Source of the DNA: a virus
Direction: 5' to 3' (one strand)
Length of the DNA stretch: 27,119 bases
Virus record (IMG/VR): IMGVR_UViG_3300035670_001071
Coordinates: 1 to 27,119 of that record
Position 1 is the stretch's first letter; each line of letters opens with the position of its first letter. The notes under the pieces are model-generated. The model did not search any database. It was not told where the DNA came from and saw only the letters and a list, made by a program, of their open reading frames with translations. Positions 7,209 to 14,970 of the stretch are shown here, piece by piece. Both the position numbers and the translations under genes were made by a program.

Positions 7209-7527
7209 AAAAAATTTTATGAACCGCGTCGCTGCAAATCCTCGTTCTCCGTAAGCGCGACAACTCCAAAGTGGCGGCGCGGTTCGCCTGATTTTCTGGT
7301 ATGCAGGAAAGCCCTGCACTGCGCAACGTGTGGCGCATGTATAAAGGCCGTGCATTCTAAAATCGTCCACCTTAAGGCGCACACAAATAGAATGCCAGGG
7401 ATGCTAAAAACACCCGGTACACGGCGCGACGGAGAATTTCCGTCAATTTGATGGAGTTGCACCCATCACCAGACTTAATTTCGTCACCCTCTCCATCAGG
7501 GAGAGGGGACATAAGGAATTTTTTTAG
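7209..7527. other. Gene-poor stretch of about 320 nt between two repeats
   Basis: I find no convincing gene here. The stretch lies between 7-bp array C and a palindromic CCCTCTCC element. A frame with a TTG start at 7206 would give 81 residues with a cysteine cluster (CRKALHCATCGAC), and reverse frames are open over the same bases, but none has an SD or protein-like composition. A perfect small hairpin (GACGGA, 5-nt loop, TCCGTC) lies at 7428-7444. It could be a remnant of an inserted element, a decayed gene or an RNA. Confidence 0.4.
7487..7507. repeat. Palindromic intergenic element (CCCTCTCC type), copy 2
   Basis: Arms CCCTCTCC (7487-7494) and GGAGAGGG (7500-7507), loop ATCAG. This is a short copy without the GGGTGAGGGTG tail, just upstream of the SD for the gene at 7528. 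Confidence 0.75.
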
Positions 7528-7950
7528 ATGCTAAACCTATCTGACATTGCCGCCCGATTGACCGCCGAATGTGGCGACCTGGAGCGGGTCACGGTAAAAA
7601 CAGACGGCAATGACGCGACTGCGTTTTTGTCGGCGTGCTGTATGGTGCCGGAGGCTGTGGTGGGTGATTACAGCGAACAAGCCGCAGGGACGCCGCAATT
7701 GAGCGGGGTGCAGACTTTGCAGAACGTACAGGCGAATTTTAGCGTTTATTTGGCCGTATCCCCCGGCGACATGACCACGCTGGCAGCGCAGCGCGATGCG
7801 GTTGCGGCAGCGTTGACGGATTTTGAAGCGACCGGGATGGAGTTCCCTTGTTATTTCACGGCGCTGGATCGTGCCGGGGGAAATAAGTTTTTCGATTTGT
7901 GGCGCTTGCGGTTTTTTACCGGCTACAGCAACCAGTCAATTTACAATTAG
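7528..7950 (+). CDS. Tail completion/terminator-like protein (second copy type)
   Basis: This 140-residue protein starts at ATG 7528 with AAGGA about 10 nt upstream. An N-terminal helix (MLNLSDIAARLTAEC) is followed by alternating strands, a helix (TTLAAQRDAVAAALTDFEATG) and a final strand pair (FFDLWRLRFFTGYS). Size, plan and place directly before the tail tube fit the tail-terminator group of the gp37 or lambda U type. The last residues SIYN and the TAG stop fall in the 7-bp repeat region, so the natural C-terminus may have been trimmed or extended by it. Confidence 0.5.
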   Translation: MLNLSDIAARLTAECGDLERVTVKTDGNDATAFLSACCMVPEAVVGDYSEQAAGTPQLSGVQTLQNVQANFSVYLAVSPGDMTTLAAQRDAVAAALTDFEATGMEFPCYFTALDRAGGNKFFDLWRLRFFTGYSNQSIYN

Positions 7951-7993
7951 CAATGACCAATATTGTTAATTGTTAATTGTTAATTGTTAATTG
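7937..7993. repeat. Back-to-back 7-bp repeat arrays, array D
   Basis: The left half has four degenerate forward units (CAATTTA, CAATTAG, CAATGAC, CAATATT; 7937-7964). The right half has four perfect reverse units TTAATTG (7966-7993). The two halves can pair into an AT-rich hairpin between the tail-completion gene and the tail tube gene. The array ends 4 nt before the tail tube SD. Confidence 0.8.
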
Positions 7994-8011
7994 TACAAAG
8001 GAGTTTTTACG

Positions 8012-8797
8012 ATGGCATTACCCGCAGAACAATTCTTTGCCGCCAAGATGCGCGGTAAATTCATGCTCGGACTGTACAACCAGCCCGCATTATTGGACAT
8101 TGGCGCATGGGCCGAGGCGACGTATGAAGCCGATGTCGAGAAAGACGTGATTCCGAATTTGACCACCGACGACGGTGGCGATTATGAAACCGATTCCAAC
8201 GTCAATGCGGTGAATATCACCTGTTCGTTGTACAACTTCAATAGCGAGATGTTTGCCCGCATGTTGAGCGGCACCAAGACCGCCGTCGCCAGTGCGGCAA
8301 TCAGCAATGAAGTGGTAGCCGTTTATGCTTCGCCGGTGAATTATTTGGTACGGTTGAACCGCTTGATTAAAGCCAGTCCCGCGCCGGTGGTGACTTCAGT
8401 TGACGGTCTGACAACCTACACCGTGACGGATGATTATATTGTTCATCAGGGCGGGTTGGAGATTGTTGCTGGTGGTCAGATTGAAATTGACGCCGATGCC
8501 GCGCTGACCGACACCATCAACATTCATGTGGATTACACCAATGAAGCCAGCGACGTGATCGAGGCGTATACCGATTTTAGCCAGTACTTTACAGCCCGCT
8601 TTGTGCTGGATAACAAGGTACGCGGCGCAAATCCTGAATTTGCCGATGTGTGGAAGTTCAAATTTGCACCGGGGTCGTTCCCGATTCTGGATCAGAATTT
8701 CAAGGTACAGCAGGTGACGCTTAATCTTGAAGCGGATACCACCAAGGGAACCGGGGAATCGGCTTATTTGCGGATTAATCGTAAACAGTACGCTTAG
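8012..8797 (+). CDS. Major tail tube protein
   Basis: This 261-residue protein starts at ATG 8012, with AAGGAG at 7998-8003 and 8 nt spacing, the best SD in the structural module, as expected for an abundant virion protein. The sequence is beta-rich, with an N-terminal LPAEQFFAAKMRGKFMLG, a central VNITCSLYNFNSEMFARMLSG and a C-terminal strand-rich SFPILDQNFKVQQVTLNLEAD. Residues about 130-190 (VTSVDGLTTYTV, then DYIVHQGG to VDYT) form an insert-like beta module similar in plan to one inside the capsid protein. Its position just before the G/G-T chaperones and the tape measure is the canonical one for a siphophage tube. Confidence 0.8.
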   Translation: MALPAEQFFAAKMRGKFMLGLYNQPALLDIGAWAEATYEADVEKDVIPNLTTDDGGDYETDSNVNAVNITCSLYNFNSEMFARMLSGTKTAVASAAISNEVVAVYASPVNYLVRLNRLIKASPAPVVTSVDGLTTYTVTDDYIVHQGGLEIVAGGQIEIDADAALTDTINIHVDYTNEASDVIEAYTDFSQYFTARFVLDNKVRGANPEFADVWKFKFAPGSFPILDQNFKVQQVTLNLEADTTKGTGESAYLRINRKQYA

Positions 8798-8835
8798 CAA
8801 TTAGGCGCGACTATTCCCAGCCCATCACCTAATAA

Positions 8836-8867
8836 CCTCACCCTGCCCTCTCCCAAAGGGAGAGGGG
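8836..8867. repeat. Palindromic intergenic element (CCCTCTCCC type), copy 3
   Basis: A CCTCACCCTG lead, then arms CCCTCTCCC (8846-8854) and GGGAGAGGG (8858-8866) with loop AAA. It lies between the tail tube gene and the chaperone gene. A hairpin here could lower the yield of the downstream genes relative to the tube. Confidence 0.8.
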
Positions 8868-8898
8868 ATTAATGCAGGGGATGAATAGCGGAGAACAC

Positions 8899-9234
8899 AT
8901 GCAACTCACCAAGACCGTGCAAATCAACAACCAGACCGTAATCATCAAAGAACCGACAGTCAGCCAGTTACGCGATTTTTTAGCCGCGCTGGAGCCTGCC
9001 GGGGATTTGTCCGGCTTGAATGCGTTGACCTTGTTTGGCGAACACTGGGACGCCGTGAAGCGGCGCGGGGGTGAGTTGGTGTTGTTTCCGCATGGGATGG
9101 GGTTTGATGATTTGAGCGAGTCGGAATTGTCGGAGATTTGGGAGGCGCTGAAAGAGTTGTCCCCTTTTTTGCGCAGCATGGAGAGCGTGTGGACGGCAGT
9201 GACGCGACTGGCGACAGTCCCCGCCGCGTATTAG
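8899..9234 (+). CDS. Tail assembly chaperone, short form (G-like)
   Basis: This 111-residue zero-frame product has ATG 8899 chosen over ATGs at 8872 and 8881, because GGAG lies 5 nt upstream and MQLTKTVQINNQTVIIKEP is a good N-terminus for this family. It is a small acidic helical protein between tube and tape measure, the place of lambda gpG. It would coat the tape measure during tail assembly. The frame ends in LATVPAAY after the slip site at 9165-9171; the terminal residues past the slip site are probably not conserved. Confidence 0.75.
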   Translation: MQLTKTVQINNQTVIIKEPTVSQLRDFLAALEPAGDLSGLNALTLFGEHWDAVKRRGGELVLFPHGMGFDDLSESELSEIWEALKELSPFLRSMESVWTAVTRLATVPAAY

Positions 9235-9332
9235 AAACCAACGCGTTACGCTTGGCGCAAGCGCATCCGCGTATCTGGGAATATGGGTTTACGCTGTATT
9301 ACACGGCGATTGAGGCTTGGAATGGTGAGTGA
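8899..9332 (+). CDS. Tail assembly chaperone, frameshifted long form (G-T-like)
   Basis: A -1 shift on T TTT TTG (9165-9171) joins 91 codons of the zero frame to 53 codons of the -1 frame, giving about 144 residues. The -1 frame has no start of its own but encodes a protein-like segment, ALRLAQAHPRIWEYGFTLYY then TAIEAWNGE. This resembles the T part of tail chaperones, which recruits the tube protein. The -1 frame ends at 9332, overlapping the tape measure start by 11 nt, as in lambda-like tails. Frame arithmetic was checked: zero-frame codons are TTT (9166-9168) and TTG (9169-9171), and the next -1 codon starts at 9171. Confidence 0.75.
9165..9171 (+). promoter_or_regulatory. -1 ribosomal frameshift site T TTT TTG
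   Basis: The heptamer T TTT TTG is in the correct phase for tandem slippage in the chaperone gene. It lies within the run CCCCTTTTTTG. A small stem GACTG-GCGA-CAGTC at 9206-9219 lies 34 nt downstream, which is far for a stimulator, so I do not claim a stimulatory structure. Confidence 0.75.
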
Positions 9333-11631
9333 TTTAGACCTTAAAATACGGATTTCAGCGGAGAATGCGGCGAGTGGTGAACTTGCTGATTTTAGCCGTC
9401 AAGCGCAAGCCGCCGCAAAAACTGCTGAAGGCGCGTTTTCAAATGCCAGTGATAAATTAAAAGACTATTTTAAGGGCATTGGCGACCAGGCTAAAAAATC
9501 CAGCGATATTGTTGAAAACGCTTTCAAAACTTTAGGCGTGCAATCATCGGCTGATATTGCTAAACAGAAAACCGCAACGCTTAATGCCTACCAAGCCATT
9601 AAAAACAGCGGCACCGCATCCGCCGCTGACGTGCGCAAAGCCTGGGTCGCGGCGCAACAGCAAATCGACAAGCTGGACGGCAAGCTGGAGCAAACCGGGC
9701 AAGGCTTTCAGAACGTCACCACTTCACTTGGTAGCCAGGTCAAAGGCTTGGCGCTGCAATTTGTCGGCATTGGCTCGGCGTTGTCGCTTGCCAGCGATGC
9801 CTTCAATCGGATCATGACCAATACCCAACTGGAAACCCGTATCAAGCGCGTGGTGGGTGAGGGTGAAGCGTTCGCCGAAACGAATAATTACTTGTCAGAA
9901 ACCGCTAACCGCTTGAATGCGGATTTGCTGGGGCTTAAGCAAAGTTACGCCGGGTATTTGGTGCAGGTGGAGGGCGGGTTAATCACCGTCGAGCAGGCGC
10001 GGCAATTGACCGAGGGCTTTGCCGAAGCGGCAGCGGCTTTGGGGATTGGGCAGAACCAACTAGCACAGGCCAATTACGGCTTGAGTCAAGCGCTGGCTTC
10101 TGGGATTGTGCGGGCTGAGGAATTTAACCAGGTCTTTGAGGCCACGCCAGGATTAATGCAAGCCGTCGAGCGGGCCAATGGGCTGGCTTCCGGGTCGTTA
10201 CGTCGTTTGGTTAATGATGGGAAAGTCACATCAGAGCAGTTTATTAACTACCTCATCCCCGGCTTGGAACAGTTCAAAGGCACGTCGGAAGATATGAGCG
10301 GCACCGCTGTTGCCAGCTTTGCCCGCTTAAGCAACGCCTTCACCGAGTTAGCCGTGGAATTGACCCCGGTGGTCAACTCGGTGTTATTGCCGACCGTGGG
10401 CGCGTTGATTGAGATTCTGAAGTTCAAAGATGAATTGACCGGCATCAACCGCTTGAAAGAGGGCATTAAAGCCCTGGACGAAGAAGGGGCGCAGCTTAAC
10501 GAGGGCCTGGCCGAATATAGCAACCGCTTAGCCGCTATCAATACCGCCACCGGACAAAATTACCAGACTTATATTGAAGCGTATCGAGCGCTTGGCGGGC
10601 AAACAGAGCAAGCCATTGCCGACGGGCAAAAGCGGATTGAGTTAGAAAACCAACTCGCCAGCGAACAAGCCAAGCTGGCTGAATTGACCAAGAAAAGCGA
10701 TAAAGAGCTTGCTGCCTCCAACAAGCAATACTTGGGCGAACTGATTAAAAACCAGACCGATTTCAATACCTGGAAACTCGCCGCCGTGAAGCTGACGGCG
10801 CAAGAGTGGGCGCAAATCGAACAGCAGGCAATTGATGAAATCAAGCGCTTGAACGAGTCGCTGGCCGATACCTTAAACGGCATTGACGAGCAGATACGCC
10901 AGAACCGCCGCAAGACCTTGACCGAGGCCGGACAACAAGCCGACATCGAAGCGGAGATTAACGAAAAGATTGCAGCGGCGCGGGAAAAATTAGCCGCTGG
11001 TGAAACCCAGGGCGCGGAAGAGCTTGCCAACACCGTGCGCAACCTGACGGGCAGCTTGAAGGACGTAGACAAGGCCAATGCGATATTGGAAAACCTTAAG
11101 CTGACCTTTGCCGAAATCAACGCCCAAAAAATCGAAACCGGCGCGGGTAAGGTGTTGGAAGCGGCGCAACTGGGTCAGTTCGATGTGAAAGCCGACATCA
11201 CCGCCGCACAGAGCGAAATCGCCAAGCTGCAAGCGGACCTGGACAAGCTGAAACAGCCCATTACTATCCCGGTGAATTTTCAAACCGCAGGCGCTCCAGG
11301 GTTCCGCACTGGTGGCCCAGTCCCCGGCTTCGCCACGGGCGGGCCTATCCCTGGCTATGGAGGCGGCGACCGCATACCGGCACTGCTGGAAGCGGGCGAG
11401 TACGTCATCAACAAGAAAGCCGCCGCCGCGTTTCGGCCTTTGCTTGACCGGATGAATTACGGGCCGGTGGCGAAGTTTGCGACGGGGGGGAGTGTCAGCG
11501 GGAAAGCTGTCAGCTTGGGCGAGTTCACGCTGAATCTTGCCAGTGCCAACGGTAACAGACGACTGACGTTGTTGGGTGAGCGGAATAGTATGAACGGGTT
11601 TTTAAGTACACTCGGCGAGCTTGGCAATTGA
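9322..11631 (+). CDS. Tape measure protein
   Basis: This 769-residue protein uses ATG 9322 (or GTG 9325; MSDLDLKIRI is the natural-looking start), overlapping the chaperone -1 frame. Residues about 170-365 (ETRIKRVVGEGEAFAETNNYL, then QALASGIVRAEEFNQVFE, then VNSVLLPTVGALIEIL) match the tape-measure domain seen in many siphophages. Long coiled-coil-like helices occupy about 370-640. A Gly/Pro-rich stretch (GGPVPGFATGGPIPGYGGG) precedes ALLEAGEYVINKKAAAAF, a common tape-measure C-terminal motif. The protein sets tail length; by the usual rule of about 0.15 nm per residue this suggests a tail near 115 nm. The stop codon lies in 7-bp array E. Confidence 0.85.
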   Translation: MVSDLDLKIRISAENAASGELADFSRQAQAAAKTAEGAFSNASDKLKDYFKGIGDQAKKSSDIVENAFKTLGVQSSADIAKQKTATLNAYQAIKNSGTASAADVRKAWVAAQQQIDKLDGKLEQTGQGFQNVTTSLGSQVKGLALQFVGIGSALSLASDAFNRIMTNTQLETRIKRVVGEGEAFAETNNYLSETANRLNADLLGLKQSYAGYLVQVEGGLITVEQARQLTEGFAEAAAALGIGQNQLAQANYGLSQALASGIVRAEEFNQVFEATPGLMQAVERANGLASGSLRRLVNDGKVTSEQFINYLIPGLEQFKGTSEDMSGTAVASFARLSNAFTELAVELTPVVNSVLLPTVGALIEILKFKDELTGINRLKEGIKALDEEGAQLNEGLAEYSNRLAAINTATGQNYQTYIEAYRALGGQTEQAIADGQKRIELENQLASEQAKLAELTKKSDKELAASNKQYLGELIKNQTDFNTWKLAAVKLTAQEWAQIEQQAIDEIKRLNESLADTLNGIDEQIRQNRRKTLTEAGQQADIEAEINEKIAAAREKLAAGETQGAEELANTVRNLTGSLKDVDKANAILENLKLTFAEINAQKIETGAGKVLEAAQLGQFDVKADITAAQSEIAKLQADLDKLKQPITIPVNFQTAGAPGFRTGGPVPGFATGGPIPGYGGGDRIPALLEAGEYVINKKAAAAFRPLLDRMNYGPVAKFATGGSVSGKAVSLGEFTLNLASANGNRRLTLLGERNSMNGFLSTLGELGN

Positions 11632-11651
11632 TAATTGTTAATTGTTAATTG
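11624..11651. repeat. 7-bp tandem repeat (TTAATTG type), array E
   Basis: Units GCAATTG, ATAATTG, TTAATTG, TTAATTG. The tape measure stop TGA (11629-11631) is inside the array. The rest of the gap to 11719 holds nothing else recognisable except the SD AGAGGGG for the next gene. Confidence 0.85.
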
Positions 11652-11719
11652 TCTACGGCTCTTGGAATGGGTAATCACCGCCGCGAGTTTGATTCTACGA
11701 GCGATAGAGGGGCGCTAAA

Positions 11720-12100
11720 ATGGCGAGAACATTAAACGGGACTGCCTTGCCAACCAATACGGATTGGGTTGACCGTTTTCAGCATGTGCCGGTGCGTCAA
11801 ACTAAACGCCGGACAACGGGCGGTGGCTTGGTGGTATCGGGTCAGAGCCTGATCGCCGGGCGTCCGGTTACGTTGGAGTGGGCGCGGGGTCGGCAGTGGT
11901 TGACCTATGCCAATGTGCAGACGTTGCAAGCGTTGGTGGATTCCGGGCCGGAAGCGGTGTTTAGTTTCGTTTGGGATGAATTGGTATATACTGTACAAAT
12001 TGATTTTGAACGCGGCGGGTTGCAGCTTGAGCAGCGCGGGTGGCGCTTGAATCCGTCGAATGATAAATTTTATGGGACGTTGGCGCTGTTTACGCGGTAA
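11720..12100 (+). CDS. Small tail protein after tape measure
   Basis: This 126-residue protein starts at ATG 11720 with AGAGGGG about 7 nt upstream. It is beta-rich, with an RQTKRRTTGGGLVVSGQSL segment, WARGRQWLTYANVQTLQALV and a final GTLALFTR. Genes in this position usually encode distal tail or minor tail proteins that link the tube to the tip. I do not recognise the exact family. The TAA stop is immediately followed by repeat array F. Confidence 0.55.
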   Translation: MARTLNGTALPTNTDWVDRFQHVPVRQTKRRTTGGGLVVSGQSLIAGRPVTLEWARGRQWLTYANVQTLQALVDSGPEAVFSFVWDELVYTVQIDFERGGLQLEQRGWRLNPSNDKFYGTLALFTR

Positions 12101-12150
12101 TTATTAATTATTAATTATGAATTATGAATGATTCATAATTCATAATTCAC
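12101..12150. repeat. AT-rich 7-bp repeat array F with long perfect palindrome
   Basis: Units TTATTAA, TTATTAA, TTATGAA, TTATGAA, then the inverted order. Bases 12113-12129 and 12131-12147 are perfect 17-bp inverted arms around one central G, able to form a hairpin or cruciform between two tail genes. Confidence 0.85.
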
Positions 12151-12166
12151 ATACGGATTGTGCAAC

Positions 12167-12502
12167 ATGACCAGACTACCAGCAACGAAACGCGGCGACA
12201 CCTGGGGCGGGTTTGACCTGACCATTACCGAAGATGCGGTGCCGCGAGATTTGACCGGGGCAACGGTGCGGATGCAGTTGCGTAAGCAGTATACCGACAC
12301 CGCCGCGACGGCGAGTTGGACGACTGCCGACAATAGTATTTTGCTGTTTGATGCGGTCAACGGGGTGCTGCGCATTGTCGGGCGGGTGTTGAATGTTGAT
12401 CCGTGGGATTATTTGTTAGATGTTGAAATCACTTGGCCGGATGGCACGGTGCAGACCGTGTTTGACGGGGTAATGACCGTTTACCCGGATGTGACGCGAT
12501 GA
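12167..12502 (+). CDS. Small tail-associated protein upstream of fibre
   Basis: This 111-residue protein starts at ATG 12167; an upstream TTG at 12158 is less likely. It is beta-rich with motifs LPATKRGDTWGGFDLTI, LTGATVRMQLRK and WDYLLDVEITWPDG followed by DGVMTVYPDVTR. This pattern is familiar from small immunoglobulin-like proteins encoded just before phage fibres, often baseplate or fibre-attachment proteins. It is coupled by ATGA to the fibre gene. No clear SD is visible. Confidence 0.6.
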   Translation: MTRLPATKRGDTWGGFDLTITEDAVPRDLTGATVRMQLRKQYTDTAATASWTTADNSILLFDAVNGVLRIVGRVLNVDPWDYLLDVEITWPDGTVQTVFDGVMTVYPDVTR

Positions 12503-13776
12503 GTACCGTTATCCAAATCAGCGAAAATAGTTATCAGGTCGAGATTGCCGTCGGGCGCAAAGGCGATACCGGGGCAACCGGGCCGCAGGGGCCGCAAGGT
12601 GAGACCGGGCCAGCGGTATCTGAAGCTATCCCGCAAGACATCGGCACCGCCGCTGCGGGGGTGAGTACCACTGCAAGCCGCGACGATCATGTTCATGCGC
12701 TGCCGTCGCATGTCGATATTGACGAGCTACAACTGACCGGGGGCACCGGCACACAAGGCACGCTGGCATGGGATGTTGACCAGGAAACTATTTCGCTGGT
12801 GATGAATGGTGACACGACCTATCTAAACCAGGAGCTTTTCTACCATGTGCGGAATTTAACGCCGGGGACGATTGCTAAAGGCACTTGGGTACAGGCTTCC
12901 GGCACCGTCGGCGCGTCTGGTCGTATCACCGTATCACCGATGGACGGCAGCAGCAAAGCCGCTACCAAGTACCTCTTGGGCGTAACGCATGAAGACATTG
13001 CCAGCGGCGCCGACGGCAAGGTGCTGGCGATTGGTTCACTCAGGGGCGTGGATACCTCAGCCTGGGCTGATGGGACGGTGCTGTATATTTCCCCCGATAC
13101 CGCTGGCGCATTGACCGCCACTGCGCCGGAGCTTGCCGAGCTTGCCATGCCGGTCGCGTTTGTGATTCATCAGGCCAGCAATGGCACGTTAGCCGTGCGG
13201 GTGACGCCGTATGATGAACATGCGGACTATCACGCAGGCTGGTTTGACCTGGAGCCGATTTGGGCCAAGGATGACGGGTCAGGGGGTTGGGCTTTTGTGA
13301 TTCTGCCTACCGGACGCCGAGCGCTGGCCGCGACCAACACCGGGGGCGCAAAAACCCTAGTGATGAAATATCACATCCCGCACGACATCAAGCTGGGACA
13401 GCAGGACGGCGAGGTGTATTTCCACCTCCATACGGATTTTGAAGATACCAGCGCTGGCAATTGCGTCATCGTCGTGACCTTCTTCGCGGCGCTGGCAAAC
13501 GGGGCGTATTCCAGCCCGTTTACGCTAACTTACACCATGACCCCGGCGAACTACACCACCAACACGAATCACATCATAGAATTGCCCTTGCCGAACGGTT
13601 TAGCGGCCTATCTGGAGCCGGATGCGATCATCGACGCGAATTTCACCCGCACACCGGACGCGGCTGAGGATACTTATGAAGGTGATATTTATTTCGTGAC
13701 CGCCGATTTTCACATCCAAGGCGATAGCCGTTTGACCACGGCAAAAGATAAGGGCGCGGGGTGGGTGAAAAGCTAA
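12499..13776 (+). CDS. Tail fibre protein with collagen-like segment
   Basis: This 425-residue protein starts in ATGA. Residues 1-18 form a virion-attachment-like strand (VIQISENSYQVEIAVG). Residues 19-38 are Gly-X-Y triplets (GRKGDTGATGPQGPQGETGP), a short trimerising collagen-like stalk. A middle domain holds a DDHVHALPSHVD motif and a repetitive region often seen in tail fibres (LFYHVRNLTPGTIAKGTWVQ). The C-terminal 170 residues are a different beta-rich domain (WFDLEPIWAKDDGSGGWAFV onward), which may bind the receptor. The module order is attachment, stalk, shaft, head. Confidence 0.7.
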   Translation: MSTVIQISENSYQVEIAVGRKGDTGATGPQGPQGETGPAVSEAIPQDIGTAAAGVSTTASRDDHVHALPSHVDIDELQLTGGTGTQGTLAWDVDQETISLVMNGDTTYLNQELFYHVRNLTPGTIAKGTWVQASGTVGASGRITVSPMDGSSKAATKYLLGVTHEDIASGADGKVLAIGSLRGVDTSAWADGTVLYISPDTAGALTATAPELAELAMPVAFVIHQASNGTLAVRVTPYDEHADYHAGWFDLEPIWAKDDGSGGWAFVILPTGRRALAATNTGGAKTLVMKYHIPHDIKLGQQDGEVYFHLHTDFEDTSAGNCVIVVTFFAALANGAYSSPFTLTYTMTPANYTTNTNHIIELPLPNGLAAYLEPDAIIDANFTRTPDAAEDTYEGDIYFVTADFHIQGDSRLTTAKDKGAGWVKS

Positions 13777-13783
13777 CGCTTAT

Positions 13784-13886
13784 GCCCCTCTCCCTTGGGG
13801 AGAGGGGTTGGGGTGAGGGTGCTTGAACACGGCACATAGCCACTTCTAGCACCCTCACCCTAGCCCTCTCCCCAAGGGAGAGGGGA
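13784..13886. repeat. Facing pair of palindromic elements (copies 4 and 5)
   Basis: Copy 4 (13784-13822) and copy 5 (13848-13886) are the same element, of about 38 bp, in opposite orientations. Each has the CCCTCTCCC/GGGAGAGGG hairpin and the GGGTGAGGGTGCT tail. About 25 bp separate them, so the RNA could form either two small hairpins or one long one. The structure resembles a miniature inverted-repeat element and sits between two tail genes. Confidence 0.8.
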
Positions 13887-13917
13887 CAAAATGCAACAAT
13901 TACCAAAGAGGTGACAC

Positions 13918-14958
13918 ATGCCAATTGCACGAGCAGAACATATTTTTCGACCAGCCAAAAACACCACGCAGACCACCGCCCACGGTGGCAAGATGGACTG
14001 GGACAGCATCATTACTGGCGGCGTGTTGGCGGGTTTGATTGCGGACTTTACCGAATCCGAGCGGACGGCGGGCAGTACGCGGAGATACAAAATTTTTGAC
14101 CATGTGGCCGATAGTGAAAATATTACCAGTGGTAGCCATTTGATTTACTTGGCGGCGCAATTGGGCGGCAATGGCTTTGTGGCGAATCTGAAGACCGCAA
14201 GCTTGACCGACACTTGGGCCGATGTCAGCGCATCGCGGCGCTATGGCACCGGGAAGTTGAACACCACCGCCAGCGCGGGGGCTTCGACTCTGGTGATTGA
14301 TACCGACGGCGCGAGTTATAACCAATTCCAGAACGGTGATCAGATTATCATCCACAACAAAGCTGGGGCGGGTGAAACCGGGTTGGATGATACCACCGGC
14401 ACGATTGAGAAGCACACCATCAGCGGCGCACCGTCGTGGAATGGCGACGAGGTGACGGTGACGCTGGCCGGAACGCTGGCGAACACCTACAACCCCACGC
14501 GCACGGTGAGCGGTAACACGGTGTATAGCTATGTGTGCAGTCATCCGGCAGCGACCAATGTATCTACCGGGCTGACCAAGCAGAACAACACGTCCGCCGC
14601 TGGCACTTTGGCTGAAGCACAAATTACCGTACCGAATATTGGCGCGGTATCGCAAACCATCACTATCACCTTTACCGGGGCGACGACCTTCACCGCTGTC
14701 TCTGATGATGCGGGCATTACTTTGGCTTCCGGTTCCACGGGTTCGACCTATGCGCCGACCAATCCCGACAGCGGCACGGCTTTAATCAGCATTCCCGCCG
14801 CCGCTTGGGGTGGGACGTGGCAAAGTGGGGATTCTATTCAACTGGTGACGACCCCGGCAGCTAAGCCGGTATGGCTTGAGATTGTCTGCACCGCAGGGGC
14901 CAGCGCGGCGAATGAAGCACCCGAATTGCGGGTATACGGCTATTCTGGCAGCGCGTGA
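13918..14958 (+). CDS. Phage virion/tail surface protein
   Basis: This 346-residue protein starts at ATG 13918 with AAGAGG 6 nt upstream. It starts MPIARAEHIFRPAKNTTQ, has an aspartate- and glycine-rich central part with IIIHNKAGAGETGLDD, and ends in a beta-rich region with many Thr, Ser and Gly (SQTITITFTGATTFTAVS). Such composition is typical of fibre or baseplate-wedge surface proteins. No enzymatic motif is seen and no family is recognised. The 7-codon ORF at 13891 just upstream is probably chance. Confidence 0.5.
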   Translation: MPIARAEHIFRPAKNTTQTTAHGGKMDWDSIITGGVLAGLIADFTESERTAGSTRRYKIFDHVADSENITSGSHLIYLAAQLGGNGFVANLKTASLTDTWADVSASRRYGTGKLNTTASAGASTLVIDTDGASYNQFQNGDQIIIHNKAGAGETGLDDTTGTIEKHTISGAPSWNGDEVTVTLAGTLANTYNPTRTVSGNTVYSYVCSHPAATNVSTGLTKQNNTSAAGTLAEAQITVPNIGAVSQTITITFTGATTFTAVSDDAGITLASGSTGSTYAPTNPDSGTALISIPAAAWGGTWQSGDSIQLVTTPAAKPVWLEIVCTAGASAANEAPELRVYGYSGSA

Positions 14959-14970
14959 TGTAGCCTCCCC

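Noticed and set aside
7206-7451. 81-residue frame with a CxxC-like cluster
   Set aside because: TTG start in a repeat, no SD, atypical composition, and competing open frames on the other strand.
9206-9219. Stem-loop as frameshift stimulator
   Set aside because: It lies 34 nt from the slip site, beyond the usual distance, and is only 5 bp.
13891-13914. 7-codon ORF MQQLPKR before the gene at 13918
   Set aside because: It overlaps the SD of the next gene and could be a leader, but nothing in the sequence supports it beyond chance.
13900-14655. 251-residue reverse-strand ORF
   Set aside because: It is antisense to the well-supported gene at 13918; the product is Arg/Gly/His-rich and not protein-like.
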